From positions 19,834,603-19,898,602 of the forward strand of contig NC_087254.1 of assembly GCF_037042905.1 (NCBI RefSeq): a DNA stretch of 64,000 nucleotides, read 5' to 3'. Source of the DNA: Lytechinus pictus. Lineage: Eukaryota > Echinodermata > Echinoidea > Temnopleuroida > Toxopneustidae. The notes beneath the pieces are model-generated. The model made no database searches. It had not been told where the DNA came from and saw nothing but the letters and a program-made list of their open reading frames with translations. The position numbers and the translations under genes are program-made. This document shows, in pieces, positions 36,488-49,500 of this stretch (position 1 is the first letter of the stretch; each line of letters opens with the position of its first letter).

Positions 36488-38402
36488 GTGCAATCTCACT
36501 ATGCCACTCCCCTTCTTCAAGTCAGGTGATATGTCACTGGCCACTTTTGTTTATAAACCAATATAATAACTGTCTCGGAATTACGTAGACTTTCTTTTCT
36601 TATTTTCTACCTCGTATTTCATACATGATATGCCTCTACTGGGAATGCAGGCACGGATACCTCCCCCCAAAAAAAAGAAAGAGAGAGAGAGAGAGAGAGG
36701 GAAGTGAAAACTAAAGGAAAAGGGAAGTACCCTCCACCCCCTCCCTATGAAAGAATAATAGTGAAAGATAAATGGGACATTTAAAAAATCAAGGTGTCTG
36801 CATAACGATAGGACTGAATTGCATAGTCACTACGCTGCAGACCCACCCCCTCCAATAATAAAGAGAAAGGGGGTTTAGAGAAAGACAGAGATCATTTAGA
36901 ATTTAAAAAGGAAGAAAGAAAAAATTTACCAAAAGTGAGAACGTGAAAGGGAAGAAATATCAAGTGTAAATATTTTCTCCCAAAACTGAATTGAAAATTG
37001 TGAATGTAGAAATTAAGAGAAAAGGAAAGACAGTTCGAACTGGAAAGGGGGGGGGGGCGGGGTGTGGGCTGAGATTTTTTTTATATAAAAAAGAACAAAT
37101 ACAAAATATTTTTATCCTTGTTAGTCACCAAAATAAATACTCCAGCCTGTATATGAGACTTTATAATCATATTGTATATCATCTACAACCAACAGTTTTA
37201 GGACAAAGATGTTCAGCTAGTAATGAACAGAAACAATGGCAGGAACTAGAATTAACCAGAACTTCATAGGGGCAATGGAATTTGTTTAAAGCAAATAACA
37301 TCTGACTAGTAGCTAGTATCCTTAAACAACATGAACCCTTATCATCCTCTTGATGTGAGCGACCTTATGTTCAAGAATCAGGTTTTTTTTTTGTTACATT
37401 AGTAATGTTTGTGAATCTTCTTCTCCGTAAAGCAAGCAGTCAAAATTGAATAGTTTTGCAACTTCAAACTTGTCTTTTTTTCTCCCCTCCCACACCCACA
37501 TGCACACACACACAAACACACACACACATTTTTGATGTCTTTTACTTCTCAAATAAACAAAACAGCATGGGACAGCAGAATCAATTACATAAAATTAAAT
37601 AAACAAATCATCCATACAACATTCACATCATTAATCTCTAAAACAAAATAAAGAAAACTACAAGCTAGAGAGTTCTTTACACAAATGTGTTCACACAAAA
37701 GTGAAATATATATTCATAATTCTTGACAACTTTCTTTCCTTCACTTTCATCATCTGTACATTATGATTGCAGTTGAATTAGCAAGCAATAACAGAGAGAA
37801 TACAATACAGTAACTTGACTCATTCAAATTTTCTTTCAAAGATGAAATCTAGGGGAAGTTTTGGAGCTACTTGTGGTTGTTGGCTAGAAGGGTGAGTGGA
37901 ATATTAAATGGACAATGTACACATGACCCCCATCAGTGCCAAAATCAATTTTGATACACTCTGGCCACAATCAAACTCGGCTTTTAATCACATTACTATG
38001 CATAATCAGAAACTAAAACATTAAAACAATGAAAAGGGGTATAATTACTATATTTCTATTGCTTGATAGGCCCTTAGATATTTCATTCCATCTTGGGAAC
38101 AGACATTATTTCCATCACCAACTTTGCTTTATGAATTGAAATTGAAGACATTATAGTACACTGTGACTTATCTCTAATTACTCAAATCTTTTTATAGGTC
38201 AGTGTCCATTTCATAACCTGTTGTAAAGTAGTAGATTTCAGGATGAACATTCATGGTATTTCCTGAGTAACAAGCACTGTAATGTAATCAACAACTCGAA
38301 CAGCTGATCAGCATTCCAATCCATTCATGAAAATGTAAATGTATATTTCAAACAGGATCTGAAATCAACAACAGAGGTACTGAATTCCTACTTGTCTATA
38401 AG

Positions 38403-38540
38403 ACTTCAATGACTTTGATGAGTACGTTTTTGGGAATGAAGAGATTCTAAATGAACTGGAAAAATTATATGTTTGTTAAGCAGTTTAAAACTCCTCAGAA
38501 TTTTCACATTGGCTATTAATACAGTTGAATATTCTAAAGA
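38403..38540. repeat. 138-bp direct repeat, copy 1
   Basis: Nearly identical to 39016-39153 in the same orientation, from TTCAATGACTTTGATGAGTA to GAATATTCTAAAGA, with about half a dozen differences clustered at the left. Confidence 0.9.
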
Positions 38541-38576
38541 ATACTCTCCAAAGTTCTAGTATTAAACTATGCTGTC

Positions 38577-38694
38577 CAGTAGCGTACCGTGAACCGCAGG
38601 AGACAAAGCATTGGGGGGGGGCACTGCATTGTCCGTGAACAATGCTCTGCCCCCCCCCAATGCTTTGTCTCCTCCGGGTCACGGTACGCTACTG
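38577..38694. mobile_element. hAT-like MITE with CAGTAGCGTACC ends, 8-bp TSD
   Basis: A 118-bp near-perfect palindrome: CAGTAGCGTACCGTGA ... TCACGGTACGCTACTG, arms including GGAGACAAAGCATTGGGGGG. It is flanked by the identical octamer ATGCTGTC at 38569-38576 and 38695-38702. Non-coding. Confidence 0.88.
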
Positions 38695-39015
38695 ATGCTG
38701 TCTTGTTGAAGATTCTAATAACCAACGATAATAAAAGGGACCGATGGAACTACATAGTGAGAAATTTTACTATTAACAACAGAGCCTTGTCTGTAAAATA
38801 CATATTTGATTCAGATTAACTACCAATTCCAGATCGACCTCAACTGTGCACGTTAAAAGGCACTGTGATCTGAATTGATTGCAATGCTTTACAAGGTGAG
38901 CTGTCTAATCTCAAACTTCTCGATAAAAAGTGCATCTATATGCAGTATTAAAATAGTTTTGTATCCCTGACGAAGACAAGAGGTTTGCGTCGAAGTTTCA
39001 AAGTTTGTAGAAGAG

Positions 39016-39153
39016 ATTTCAATGACTTTGATGAGTAAGTTCTTGGAAATGAAGAGATTCTAAATGAACTGGAAAAATTATATGTTTGTTAAGCAGTTTA
39101 AAACTCCTCAGAATTTTCACATTGGCTATTAATACAGTTGAATATTCTAAAGA
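39016..39153. repeat. 138-bp direct repeat, copy 2
   Basis: Second copy, 613 bp from the first. The copies have no terminal inverted repeats, so a local segment duplication is more likely than transposition. Confidence 0.9.
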
Positions 39154-40540
39154 TAGTCATGACACATTTTTTTTTTAAATCAGGGGGCATTTCAAAAATT
39201 TTGATGCAGCAGCAATGTGCAAACAGCATTGATTAGATATAATCTCTTGCAGACTACCCACGTAGCACACATTCCAGAGCATGATCAATACTGCGCTCCT
39301 TTATACACATTTTGCAAATATAAATTAAAGCTCGACTTCAAATCTGGCATACTACTTGTGAAACCCAACCTGAATGCTGTATTTGATATTTTTTGTAAAT
39401 TAATATGAAGGATAACAGATATAAAAGCACCAACCAAAACATTCCCATTATGAAATAACGGTTGGTTGAGCAATTTATACTACATGTACATGTACATAGA
39501 TGTACATATACATGTAGATGACTTCTGCACATGATGTTAAATTAACCATTATTAAATTCTTATTGTGACAACATACTAAAAATAAATAAAAAATCAGATA
39601 TATCCATCCAAATTATACTGCTACTTTTACACTGAATAAGGTTGAAATTTTGAAGAGAATGCGAATATGGATAGTAAATCTAACAGGGTTATACTTTGAC
39701 TTGGTACTGGCATCCTTGTAATACATGTATCAAGACCTTTGGTAATAAACTCTAAAATCTCATTAAGATATGGTACAAAAGAACTCAGAAATGTATGTAT
39801 GTGTTCAAAAATGAAGAGGCAAATCACTCTTAACTTGAAATATACGCTTCAACACTAATACTGCCATCAGTTGCACATACAAACTCAAGATACTGAAATG
39901 ATTTCATTAAAGATCACATGAGTCATTTCACAATCAACATGAACATTCTCTCCTAAATACTGGTGCAAGCATTATAAAGAATTTGGCCACAGTTTCTGTA
40001 GCTAAATAACAGACAAATAAAATCTTCAGTCATTGTGACCTCTTTGCTACCTCATATTCCACTGACATTGTACAAAAAAAAATTACTGAAGTTTGTTGCA
40101 TCTTGTTTGAATAATATTTAAAGAGAAACACCCCCTAAATGTAGCATTATCCCCGTTTCATCATGATACAAAGTAATTTCACAAACATGGATGCCATCTT
40201 GCATGGCTGGCAAGTCACCCAGATCAGTATATCAAGCAATATATTAAGCAAATACATGAACTAATGTGAAAAGGTCTTTACAATGTCTTATGAATGCATA
40301 TTTGTACTCTGTACCATGAAATCTTGCATCACTTGATAAGTTCATATGTATACATGTATTTTGACAAATTCAAACGGTACAATATGAAACAATAGCAAGC
40401 AGGCTTGCATTATGACATGTTTGAAGAGAAATGTGTTTTTATACAGAGTATACATAAATATAATTTGCCGTTCCCTCTCCCCTGTTTCCTACAGTTAACA
40501 AATCAACAATGAGTATGTACATTCAGCTATACAGTCAGTC

Positions 40541-40594
40541 CTATTTCGCTCCAAAGACTCCGCCCACTTCATCGTCTTCTCGTACTCCCATGCT
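40541..40594 (-). CDS. COPS3: COPS3 last exon (stop codon)
   Basis: Encodes [17 protein letters not shown] then TAG; the human C-terminus starts SMGSQEDD. Confidence 0.93.
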   Translation of the reverse strand, partial: SMGVREDDEVGGVFGAK

Positions 40595-43500
40595 CTGTGA
40601 AGATAAAATAAAGATTGATAAATGGATGAATACATACCACAATGATTTTCAGAGGAAAAGAATGTATTATACCAAGTGGATCCAGTGGCGTACCTGGGAT
40701 TTTTCACAGGGGGGGCAAAACTGTACGCCAAAAAATTTGACAAGCCCAAAAAAAAAAGGTCTTCAATCACAAATGAAGGATTTCGTACCAGAAAAAAATT
40801 TGACAAGCAAAAAAAAAAAAAAAAAAGGGTCTTCAAGCTCGTCAGGGGGGCAGGGATACGTCCTTTGCATGGGTTGTGGCTTGTCAGGGGGGGCAGACTG
40901 CCCCCTCTGCCCCCCGTAGGTACGCTAGTGAGTGGATCCCAATCAAATGATTGATTAATACTACAGCATATTATGGATGTGACTTGGCATTTAGTTTGCT
41001 TAAAGGTCAAGTCCACCCCAGAAAATTGTTAATTTGAATCAATAGAGGAAAATTAACCGAGCTGACACTGAAAATTTCATCCAAATCGGATGTAAAATAA
41101 GAAAGTCATGACATTTTTAAGTTTCGCTTATTTTTCACTTAACAGTTATATCCACAACTCAGTCATATGCAAATAAGAGAGTCGATGATGTCCTTCACTC
41201 CCTATTACTTTTTTTTTTATAGTGTTTTGAATTATAAAATATTTCAACTTTTACAGATTTGACAATAAGGACCAACTTGACTGAATAATAAAACTGTTGA
41301 AATTATGATAATTCCACATGTTCATGGAGGAATAAAATTTTGTTTCACATGACAATAAGGAGAAAATTAGAATTTTTCACATTTCATATAATATAATAAA
41401 ATACAAAAGAAGTAGTGAGTGGGTGACATCATTAGTCTGCTCATTTGCATACCAACCAGGATGTGCATATAACTGTTTTGTGAAATTAAGCGAAACTTTT
41501 AAATGTCATAACTTTCTTATTTTGATTTTGATGAAATTTTCAGTGTTATGCTTCTTGTATTTTCTCCTTTTATTTAAATTACTTTCTTTTGGGGTGGACT
41601 TGTCCTTTAATTTAACTTTTGACCAGTAACAAGCATCTGTGGGTAAAGTTTAATGACTACACATCATTTAGAGATCAGGGTGATCATGCAATAAAAGCAA
41701 GTATCCACATCTTTATCTTATGAAACAAAGATTACACATTGGTACCTTCAAATATTCCAAAAGGACATACATCCCCAAGCCTACAAGTATCGTGAAATGT
41801 GACAGCCCCCCCCCCAAAAAAAAAAAAATTGCAACCCTTTATCTTTTGAGAAATTAAGATAGTCAAACCGTTGCACAGTAGTTGACATGTAGGAATAGCC
41901 TACCAGACAACGCGGTTTCAGCATTGTCTATAAACTCTTAAAAAAATGTATTGATAGATATAGGTCTACAAAGTATGATCTTCTGTATAAACATATATCT
42001 AGACAGAATATTATTGCTATTATATGATTTTTTGCATACACTTTGTACTTTGTCAAGATGAATTTGAATGTCAAGTGAATTTAACGTCTTGGATAGTGCA
42101 CTACTCAGAAACGGAAATATGATCAATAACATGCAAACATGCCTATAGCATCGTGGGATTAGAGTAAAGGCCGCCACACACCTTATGACTGGTCCACGAT
42201 CCGATTTTGGAACAAATTGCATTTTGCTTATTTTCTGAAAATATGAATTAAAAGTATCTTTTTATTTGAGATTCAAATTAACTGAAAGAATAGTAATACA
42301 ACAGTTTTAGATGATTGAAATCCCTTATTTTGGAGAAATTAAGGCCAAATTAGTTTCAAATCGTAGCCAATCATACGATTACTATGACATCATTACAACT
42401 AGATATTAAATTCATTTTAATTCTAATAAGGATAATAGCTTATTCACAGACTTGAACATAGGTATTGGTACAATGATTTAGAACATTACATACTAAGATA
42501 TTCTATGTCTCAATATCAGCACCAAATTGATGTGTTACCGGTATTCCAAAATCGGGTTGCAGACCAATCATAAGGTGTGCAGTGGACTTAAGTTACTAGA
42601 GGTTTACATATTTCTTACCTTTTGTACATATTGTGGATTAACGGCTATCTCTTGATCCATACTTTTTAACTTCTCATCTAGACTGATACAATGTTGCATC
42701 TGATTTGGCAAAAAAAGTAGTCAAACATTGAAACAAAGGAGGAGAAGTTGGTACTAAGTTTTTCATGAATTAATCTAAATTTCATTAATTTATAACTACA
42801 GTAGAAAACGTCAGCCACACTTAGATTTATAGAGATTTCCAAGAAGAAATAAGATTAAATGGATTGTGAATGTGCATTGATTTCGCAGTGCAAATATGTC
42901 AATATTTAAGACACATTTTAAAATGCTCTTCCTTGTCAGTAAAAAAAAATAGAGACAAAGTGATTAAAGTAAAGAGCAATTCAGCTTAACCACTTCTGTA
43001 TCGCTATTTATGATTTATGAAATGTTAGCATAGAGATACAGAGCTGAAATTGCTCAATACGGTTACCACAATAGTTCTTCTAAAGTAATAAAACTTTTGC
43101 CAGATGAATTTATTTGCACTTTTTTCCCACTGCTCATGTTACAGAGTATCATTTGTAGGCCTATATTAAAGATATTTCGAAAATTAAAGACACTGGTATC
43201 TCTAATGTACAAATGTGAACAGCAAACCTTAACTAAAACATAACGAGCACTACTGACATTGAATCATTCCATTTTAATAAAGTTGCTTTGAGAATGCTAT
43301 AAGTAGACTTACCTGTTGCTCAACATGCCTTAGTACTGCAGGATTGTCATATTTCTCTGGGTTGTCATGGAAATGAACCATTCCATTCTGTTTGCTGATT
43401 GTCGCATGAATCTCACCATCCTCAATCTGAAATACAGTTACAGAAAATTGTTATTATAACTTCTATCTGCACATCTACCTCAAATACCGTACCTAAATTT

Positions 43501-46500
43501 ACATGCAACAACCTCAATGATGATTTTAGAAACGGTTCTGGAGAAAATGTAGTTTAATTTCTCTTTCCTTTAAAGACCCATAATAAATGTAATCTGTTAA
43601 CTTTGTAATGCAAATTAATCTGTTGCAACAATAGTGACACCTATATACATGAAGTCTAAAGCCAAGTGCACACTATTGCACAAAGATCCAATTTCAACAA
43701 AATCAGAGTGTGCGCCAACCTACAACACGCTCCAACTGCGACCCGCTTTGTTGCAGTAGAATCGCAGACCAAATCTCAGACATTTGACAAGTCAAATCTT
43801 TCTGTGATTTTTCTGCGATTTTGCTAATTTTAGCCAATCAGATTTTCCCTAGACGATGATATCATGGCCTGTATGTGGGCCGGCCTGCGATGCGATTGCA
43901 CTGAGATGAAATTGACAACTTGTTGCAACAGGATCTTAGTGCAATCGGGTCGCATAGTGCATGCTGGGCTTAAAAGGTGTTTTTTTGTATGTATGCAAAA
44001 CAATCTTCAACAAAGCTCTTACAATTCAATATTCCAGCTTCCAATTTTTTGGAATCACACATAAAATTCACAGGGTATAAAAAACATTATAATCCGCATA
44101 CTAAGAATCTTGCTATAGGATTGGTAAAAAGTCAGTCATGTGATAAAGGGTAGTTTCCCCATCAATCATCACTTGCAGTGATAGACCCTTTGTGTATCGC
44201 TGATCTTTTTCAGCCCGTACAGTCATATCGCATTATGAATTAGTTTGAGTACGCCCGAAATGAAGAGGTCTTTGCCACTTGATTTTTGGGTCCATATTTC
44301 TCCATCACCTGCAGTGACGATCACGCAAGATCGTGAGGCATGCTCGCAGTGTACATACCATATGTGCTAGCAGTAAAACTTTGCACAAACTAAAAGTGCT
44401 TTGCCCCTCAATTGTTGTGAAAATCCTTTGTGAGGTCACAAGAAATCTTGCTGGAGCAGTCTACATATGTGCTAGCAATAAAACAATCATAATTGTCTCG
44501 ATGGATTTTTTTTTCAAAGGAAACCTTAATTTAAAAAATAAAAATTCTTCTTATAGGAACGTCTTGATATCGGTTTCTTCGTTTATAGTGGTTCCGATGT
44601 GGAATGTAAAGCATATGATCACCTTATGATTTCAGGTGACAAGGCAAATTATCACTTTCTCGGCAAGCTGGATGAACTCACTATCTTTTCCTCAGCTTCG
44701 CTTCAGAAAGATAGCTACATCCATCTTCTCTCGTAAGTGATAGTTTGCCCATCACCTTCCCTAACGGTGATTATTTGCTTACTATTTAGGTCAAATTCAT
44801 GTTATTACCATATTTCTGACATACTGTTCAGCCTCTTGTGATGTGTGTAGGTGAACTCTCCTGGCAATATCACTCAGAGATAATGTGAGGAAGGTCTGTG
44901 GAGAAACATCAGCATAACTATCACCTTTGGAAACAACTTAAACTTAACATGTATTTATCATCTGGTACCTAGAAGTCACACTGACAGATAATGATGTCTT
45001 TTCCATTTGTGCAAATTCACAGTTTGCCATTTTGTAGCTGAATCCCCTCCCTATGCATAGCAGGTTTGCAGCTGTTTTTGTTTTGTAGCCAGTTTTAAAG
45101 AAATGGCTCATTTTGTCCATTTGGAATTCTCCCTAATAAGGATCAGGCTTCAAGTACAAAACAGCTAGGAAATTTCGAACATTTTGTCCATTTTGCACGG
45201 CTTTGCTCACTGTTCTTGATTCTTCAAATCTACTTCACTAGTATACTGCCCTCTTTTGGTGTGGTATGAAAAGAAAGAACAATGCCATTAATGCCTTGAA
45301 TAACAAATAATATTGACAATGAATATCATACCCAGTAAAAATTTTCAAGTAAATAGAAGGCCTATCAATGGATCATGACATAATATCTCATCCTTGATGG
45401 AAAATTTGTTCATTTGCATGAGGCTAAGAATTGTATCTAATCACATGACATGCTTTGAATCTATCAATAGCATATATTTAGTATATGACAGATGTGTTAG
45501 ACAAAGATGACCTTCAGAATCTGCTAATCAAATGTTAATAGACCCCCCTATAAAGATGAATAAGCTTACTTTTGTGAGTCGCTGGATGTTCTTTCGATAA
45601 AGTGATGACACAACCTGCTTGCCAAGTCCCATATTCTGATCCTTTCAAAGGAAAGATAACGAAGGATGTTGACATAACATTTATGATGGAACAAACATCA
45701 TAGGCAGTTAAATTGCTCAGCAGTCACTATAAAAATGCTTGAGTCAATACATAAGTTTACCAAAGATTGTGTATGTATGATTGGTAGTATTTTATAAAAC
45801 TGGTAAATGAGAAACCCTAATTTGACCTGTGGATTTCGTTTATACCAAAAATTTATACACCTTAGACCCCAAATCACTCATAATAAAACAATAAAAATAT
45901 AAAGTTGAAAAAAACAAAGAAATACCTAAGAGATTGTGAGGGGAAGGTCCATTTTCATCGCGACTGCACAATCAACAACTGAGATCTGAGGGAAGGAGGC
46001 CAAATACCCCCCCTTGGGCTACACAATAAAAAAAAGCCTGGGCTAGGTAGGATTAAGTTGCTGATGGTTTGATGAAATAAAAAAAAAAAGAAATTAAAAT
46101 TACTTTGACATTTTAAGAAGACCTAATTCTCTAAGAGAGAGGACAATAAAGCAAGGAAAGAAAAGGAAAGAGGATGGGACTTAAACTAGACAGATGAAAT
46201 TGTAAGGGAACTGTTGCTTACTCTATTTAGCTGATCAGAATGCTTTTCTAGAACACTGCTCACATCTGATGGATTGTTTGTAGAGTAGGAGTTGGCAATC
46301 TCTTGGTAAAGCTGGCTTAATGGCTAAATACAGTTAAATAAAAATGAAATACAAATGTAATAGATACAGATAGCTCTTAAAGCCACACTATCTTCAGTTT
46401 TCATAAGGATATAACTAAATTAGAGGTAATACTACAAAGCAAGATAATACACAAGGGTGGCCTGTATTTTAAATGAGAAGAAGAAGAAGAAGAAAAATAA

Positions 46501-49500
46501 ATGTTACACTTAGAGGAGTCAGCAACTCACAGTCCTATCCCTTCCTCACCATCTGGCGTAGTGATTTCCAGAACTCGGTATTCCATTCAATATTAAGATT
46601 AAGATTAAGTTAAGCCTAACTTTTACTGCCTAGAAGATCATGTTCAACCAATTCTTTTTTTTTACTTCAGAAAACCCAAATCTAAGCCAAATATTTCACT
46701 CAGAAGCACTTTCACATCACTATGCCACTGGAAAAAATATATATGGTCACCAAATGTAAAACATAATAATTCCACACAGCACTAAGTAGTTACAATTAAA
46801 AACCTATTCTGCCAATTGCGACTCCAAAATACAAGTCTCCTCCAGAAAAGTCTGGAATTAAAGACCAAATAAACTGGTATAAATTCATCCAGGAAGATCT
46901 GGGAAGAAGTGTCCTAGATTGGATAGGAAACATAGAGTGAGAGAGATTATATAACAAGGCAAACGCCAAGCGTTGTCTCGCCTGCATATTGCAGTCATGA
47001 AGAGACTGCATGTCAAAACTACATGTATGCTATATGACTTCGATGGACCTCTGTTACGAGTTTGGCGATCCCACCTCGAAGCTATAGAAAATTATTGTGT
47101 GTACAACACAGCAGTGCCAGTCATGGAAAGTTCATTGACCTTTGACCTTAATCAAATTCAACTCACATTCGAACTTGACCTGCACCTTCAAGAGATGGAC
47201 CTCTTGTTTGAATTTGGCAATCTTACCTCGAAGATATAAAAAGTTATTATGTGTAAATGTACAACACAGCACAGTGCCAGTCATGGAAAGTTCATTGACC
47301 TTTTACCTTAATCAAATTCAACTCACATTTGAACTTGACCTGCACCTTCAAAAGATGGACCTCTTGTATGAATTTGGCAATCCTAACTCGAAGATATAGA
47401 AAGTTATTGTGTGTACAGCACAGTGCCAGTCATGGAAAGTTCATTGACCTTTGACCTTATTCAAATTCGACTCATTCGAACTTGACCTGTACCTTCAAGA
47501 GATGGACGTCTGTTATGAATTTGGCGATCTCACCTCGAATCTATAGAAAGTTATTGTGTGTACAACACAGCACAGTGCCAGTCATGGAAAGTTCATTGAC
47601 CTTTGACCTTATTCAAATTCGACTCATATTCGAACTTGACCTGTGCCTTCAGGAGATGGACCTCTGGTATGAATTTGGTGATCCCACCTCGAAGATATAG
47701 AAAGTTATTATGTGTACAACACAACACATTGCCAGTCATGGAAAGTTCATTGACCTTTGACCTTATTCAAATTCGACTCATATTCGAACTTGACCTGTGC
47801 CTTCAGGAGATGGACCTCTGGTATGAATTTGGTGATCCCACCTCGAAGATATAGAAAGTTATTACATGTATGTGTACAACACAGCACAGTGCCAGTCATG
47901 GAAAGTTCATTGACCTTTTACTTTATTCAAATTCGACTCATATTCGAACTTGACCTGTGTCTTCAGGAGATGGACCTCTGGTATGAATTTGGTGATCCCA
48001 CCTCGAAGCTATAGAAAGTTATTGGGTGTACAACACAGCACAGTGCCAGTCATGGAAAGTTCATTGACCTTTGACCTTATTCAAATTCGACTCATATTCA
48101 AACTTGACCTGTGCCTTCAGTAGATGGACCTCTGGTATGAATTTGGTGATCCCACCTCAAAGCTATAGAAAGTTATTGGGTGTACAACACAGCACAGTGC
48201 CAGTCATGGAAAGTTCATTGACCTTTGACCTTATTCAAATTCGACTCATATTCAAACTTGACCTGTGCCTTCAGTAGATGGACCTCTGGTATGAATTTGG
48301 TGATCCCACCTCGAAGCTATAGAAAGTTATTGGGTGTACAACACAATTGTTGACGACGACGACGCCGACACCGGAAATAGTGATACCTATGTCTCGCTCC
48401 GCTACGCAGGCGAGACAAAAACAAAACAAAGATAAAATTGGTGTACTTTTGAAAAATGAGAAATGCGGTAGCTCTTGCTAGAGGGCATGGTAGAGGATCA
48501 ACTGGAAAGGGTTCATTGGGGAAGGACTTGGTTTGATGATATCAAGGATCTGACTGGTCTTATGGAAGAATTAGATCAAGGGTTCATACCAGAAGGCAAT
48601 AGAGGTGAATAGATACAAACCCCTTTCAAAGGGACCTCACTTGATAATGAAGCCTTAAAGTGCAAACAATTGTCAAGTAAAAATGTAATTTTCATTAAGC
48701 AGGGAATAATTTTCCTGGTATCGCATCGCAATTTGCTCAACATTTTTGAAAGACTGCTATGCATAAAGTCTTTTGTATAGCATATTTTTACATAGGGCTG
48801 TACATTACTTAGTTGAGAGCTTTTCTCTTATGACCAAAAATGCTATTCAAATTTGTAAAGCAAAATTATTCCCTGATAAAGTGTGCATGTGATGTTTACT
48901 TTAAGATATACATGTAAAGATGCATTATCACAAATTAATAGCCAAGTTTGATAGAATGTGTAATTCTGCAATATTTATTTACACATACACTGTACTCTAA
49001 TATTAGATGCAAAGGTCACAAAGTGCTATATTATGATAAGAGGTGTGGAAGTAATCCAAATCTCTGGAACTCATAAAGTCACATGAGCATATTAGACTGA
49101 TCCATTCAGGGAAGGGGGAATTACAACTACGCACTAAGCAGCATACTCCAGCTCGTAAGAATATTTTACCTCCAATATGAAGATAATAGATTTACCTATA
49201 CAGTACATGTATGTACAGCAGGGGTGTGACCAAGCCAATCCCTCAACCAATCACATGATTCATATGTATGGATACATACTATATGTAGTACCCTTTTAGA
49301 TTTGTCTTTAATAGACAAAACAATGCACTCTCATCTTTAATTTGCTTTGCTGATGTAGATGTCAACATTGTACCTCCTTTAATGGAAAGATTGTTTGGAT
49401 GACCATGTAACAACTTTTGGAGAACAGGTACATGTATGTTGTATTATTCTCACTAACTTAAATATTACTATCATGCATGCACCACTTTTAGAGTGTCTAT

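Larger units (their letters stand above)
36447..40540. other. Tract between VPS35L start and COPS3 stop
   Basis: About 4.1 kb. It should hold the VPS35L promoter at its left edge and the COPS3 3' UTR at its right. I found no convincing coding sequence and no clear minus-strand AATAAA near the COPS3 stop, so the end of the COPS3 transcript is not placed. It contains a GA tract (36682-36699), an AC repeat (37504-37527), a 138-bp direct repeat pair and a MITE. Confidence 0.6.

Noticed and set aside
40495-41016. Minus-strand 173-codon open frame
   Set aside because: It overlaps the last COPS3 exon only in part and runs through a MITE with homopolymer tracts; the genuine COPS3 exon is the 54-nt segment in another frame.
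46973-48277. Chain of plus-strand open frames repeating similar peptides of 68-88 residues
   Set aside because: The repeats follow the 149-160-bp tandem units, frames change when unit length changes, and the array lies in a transposon-like element.
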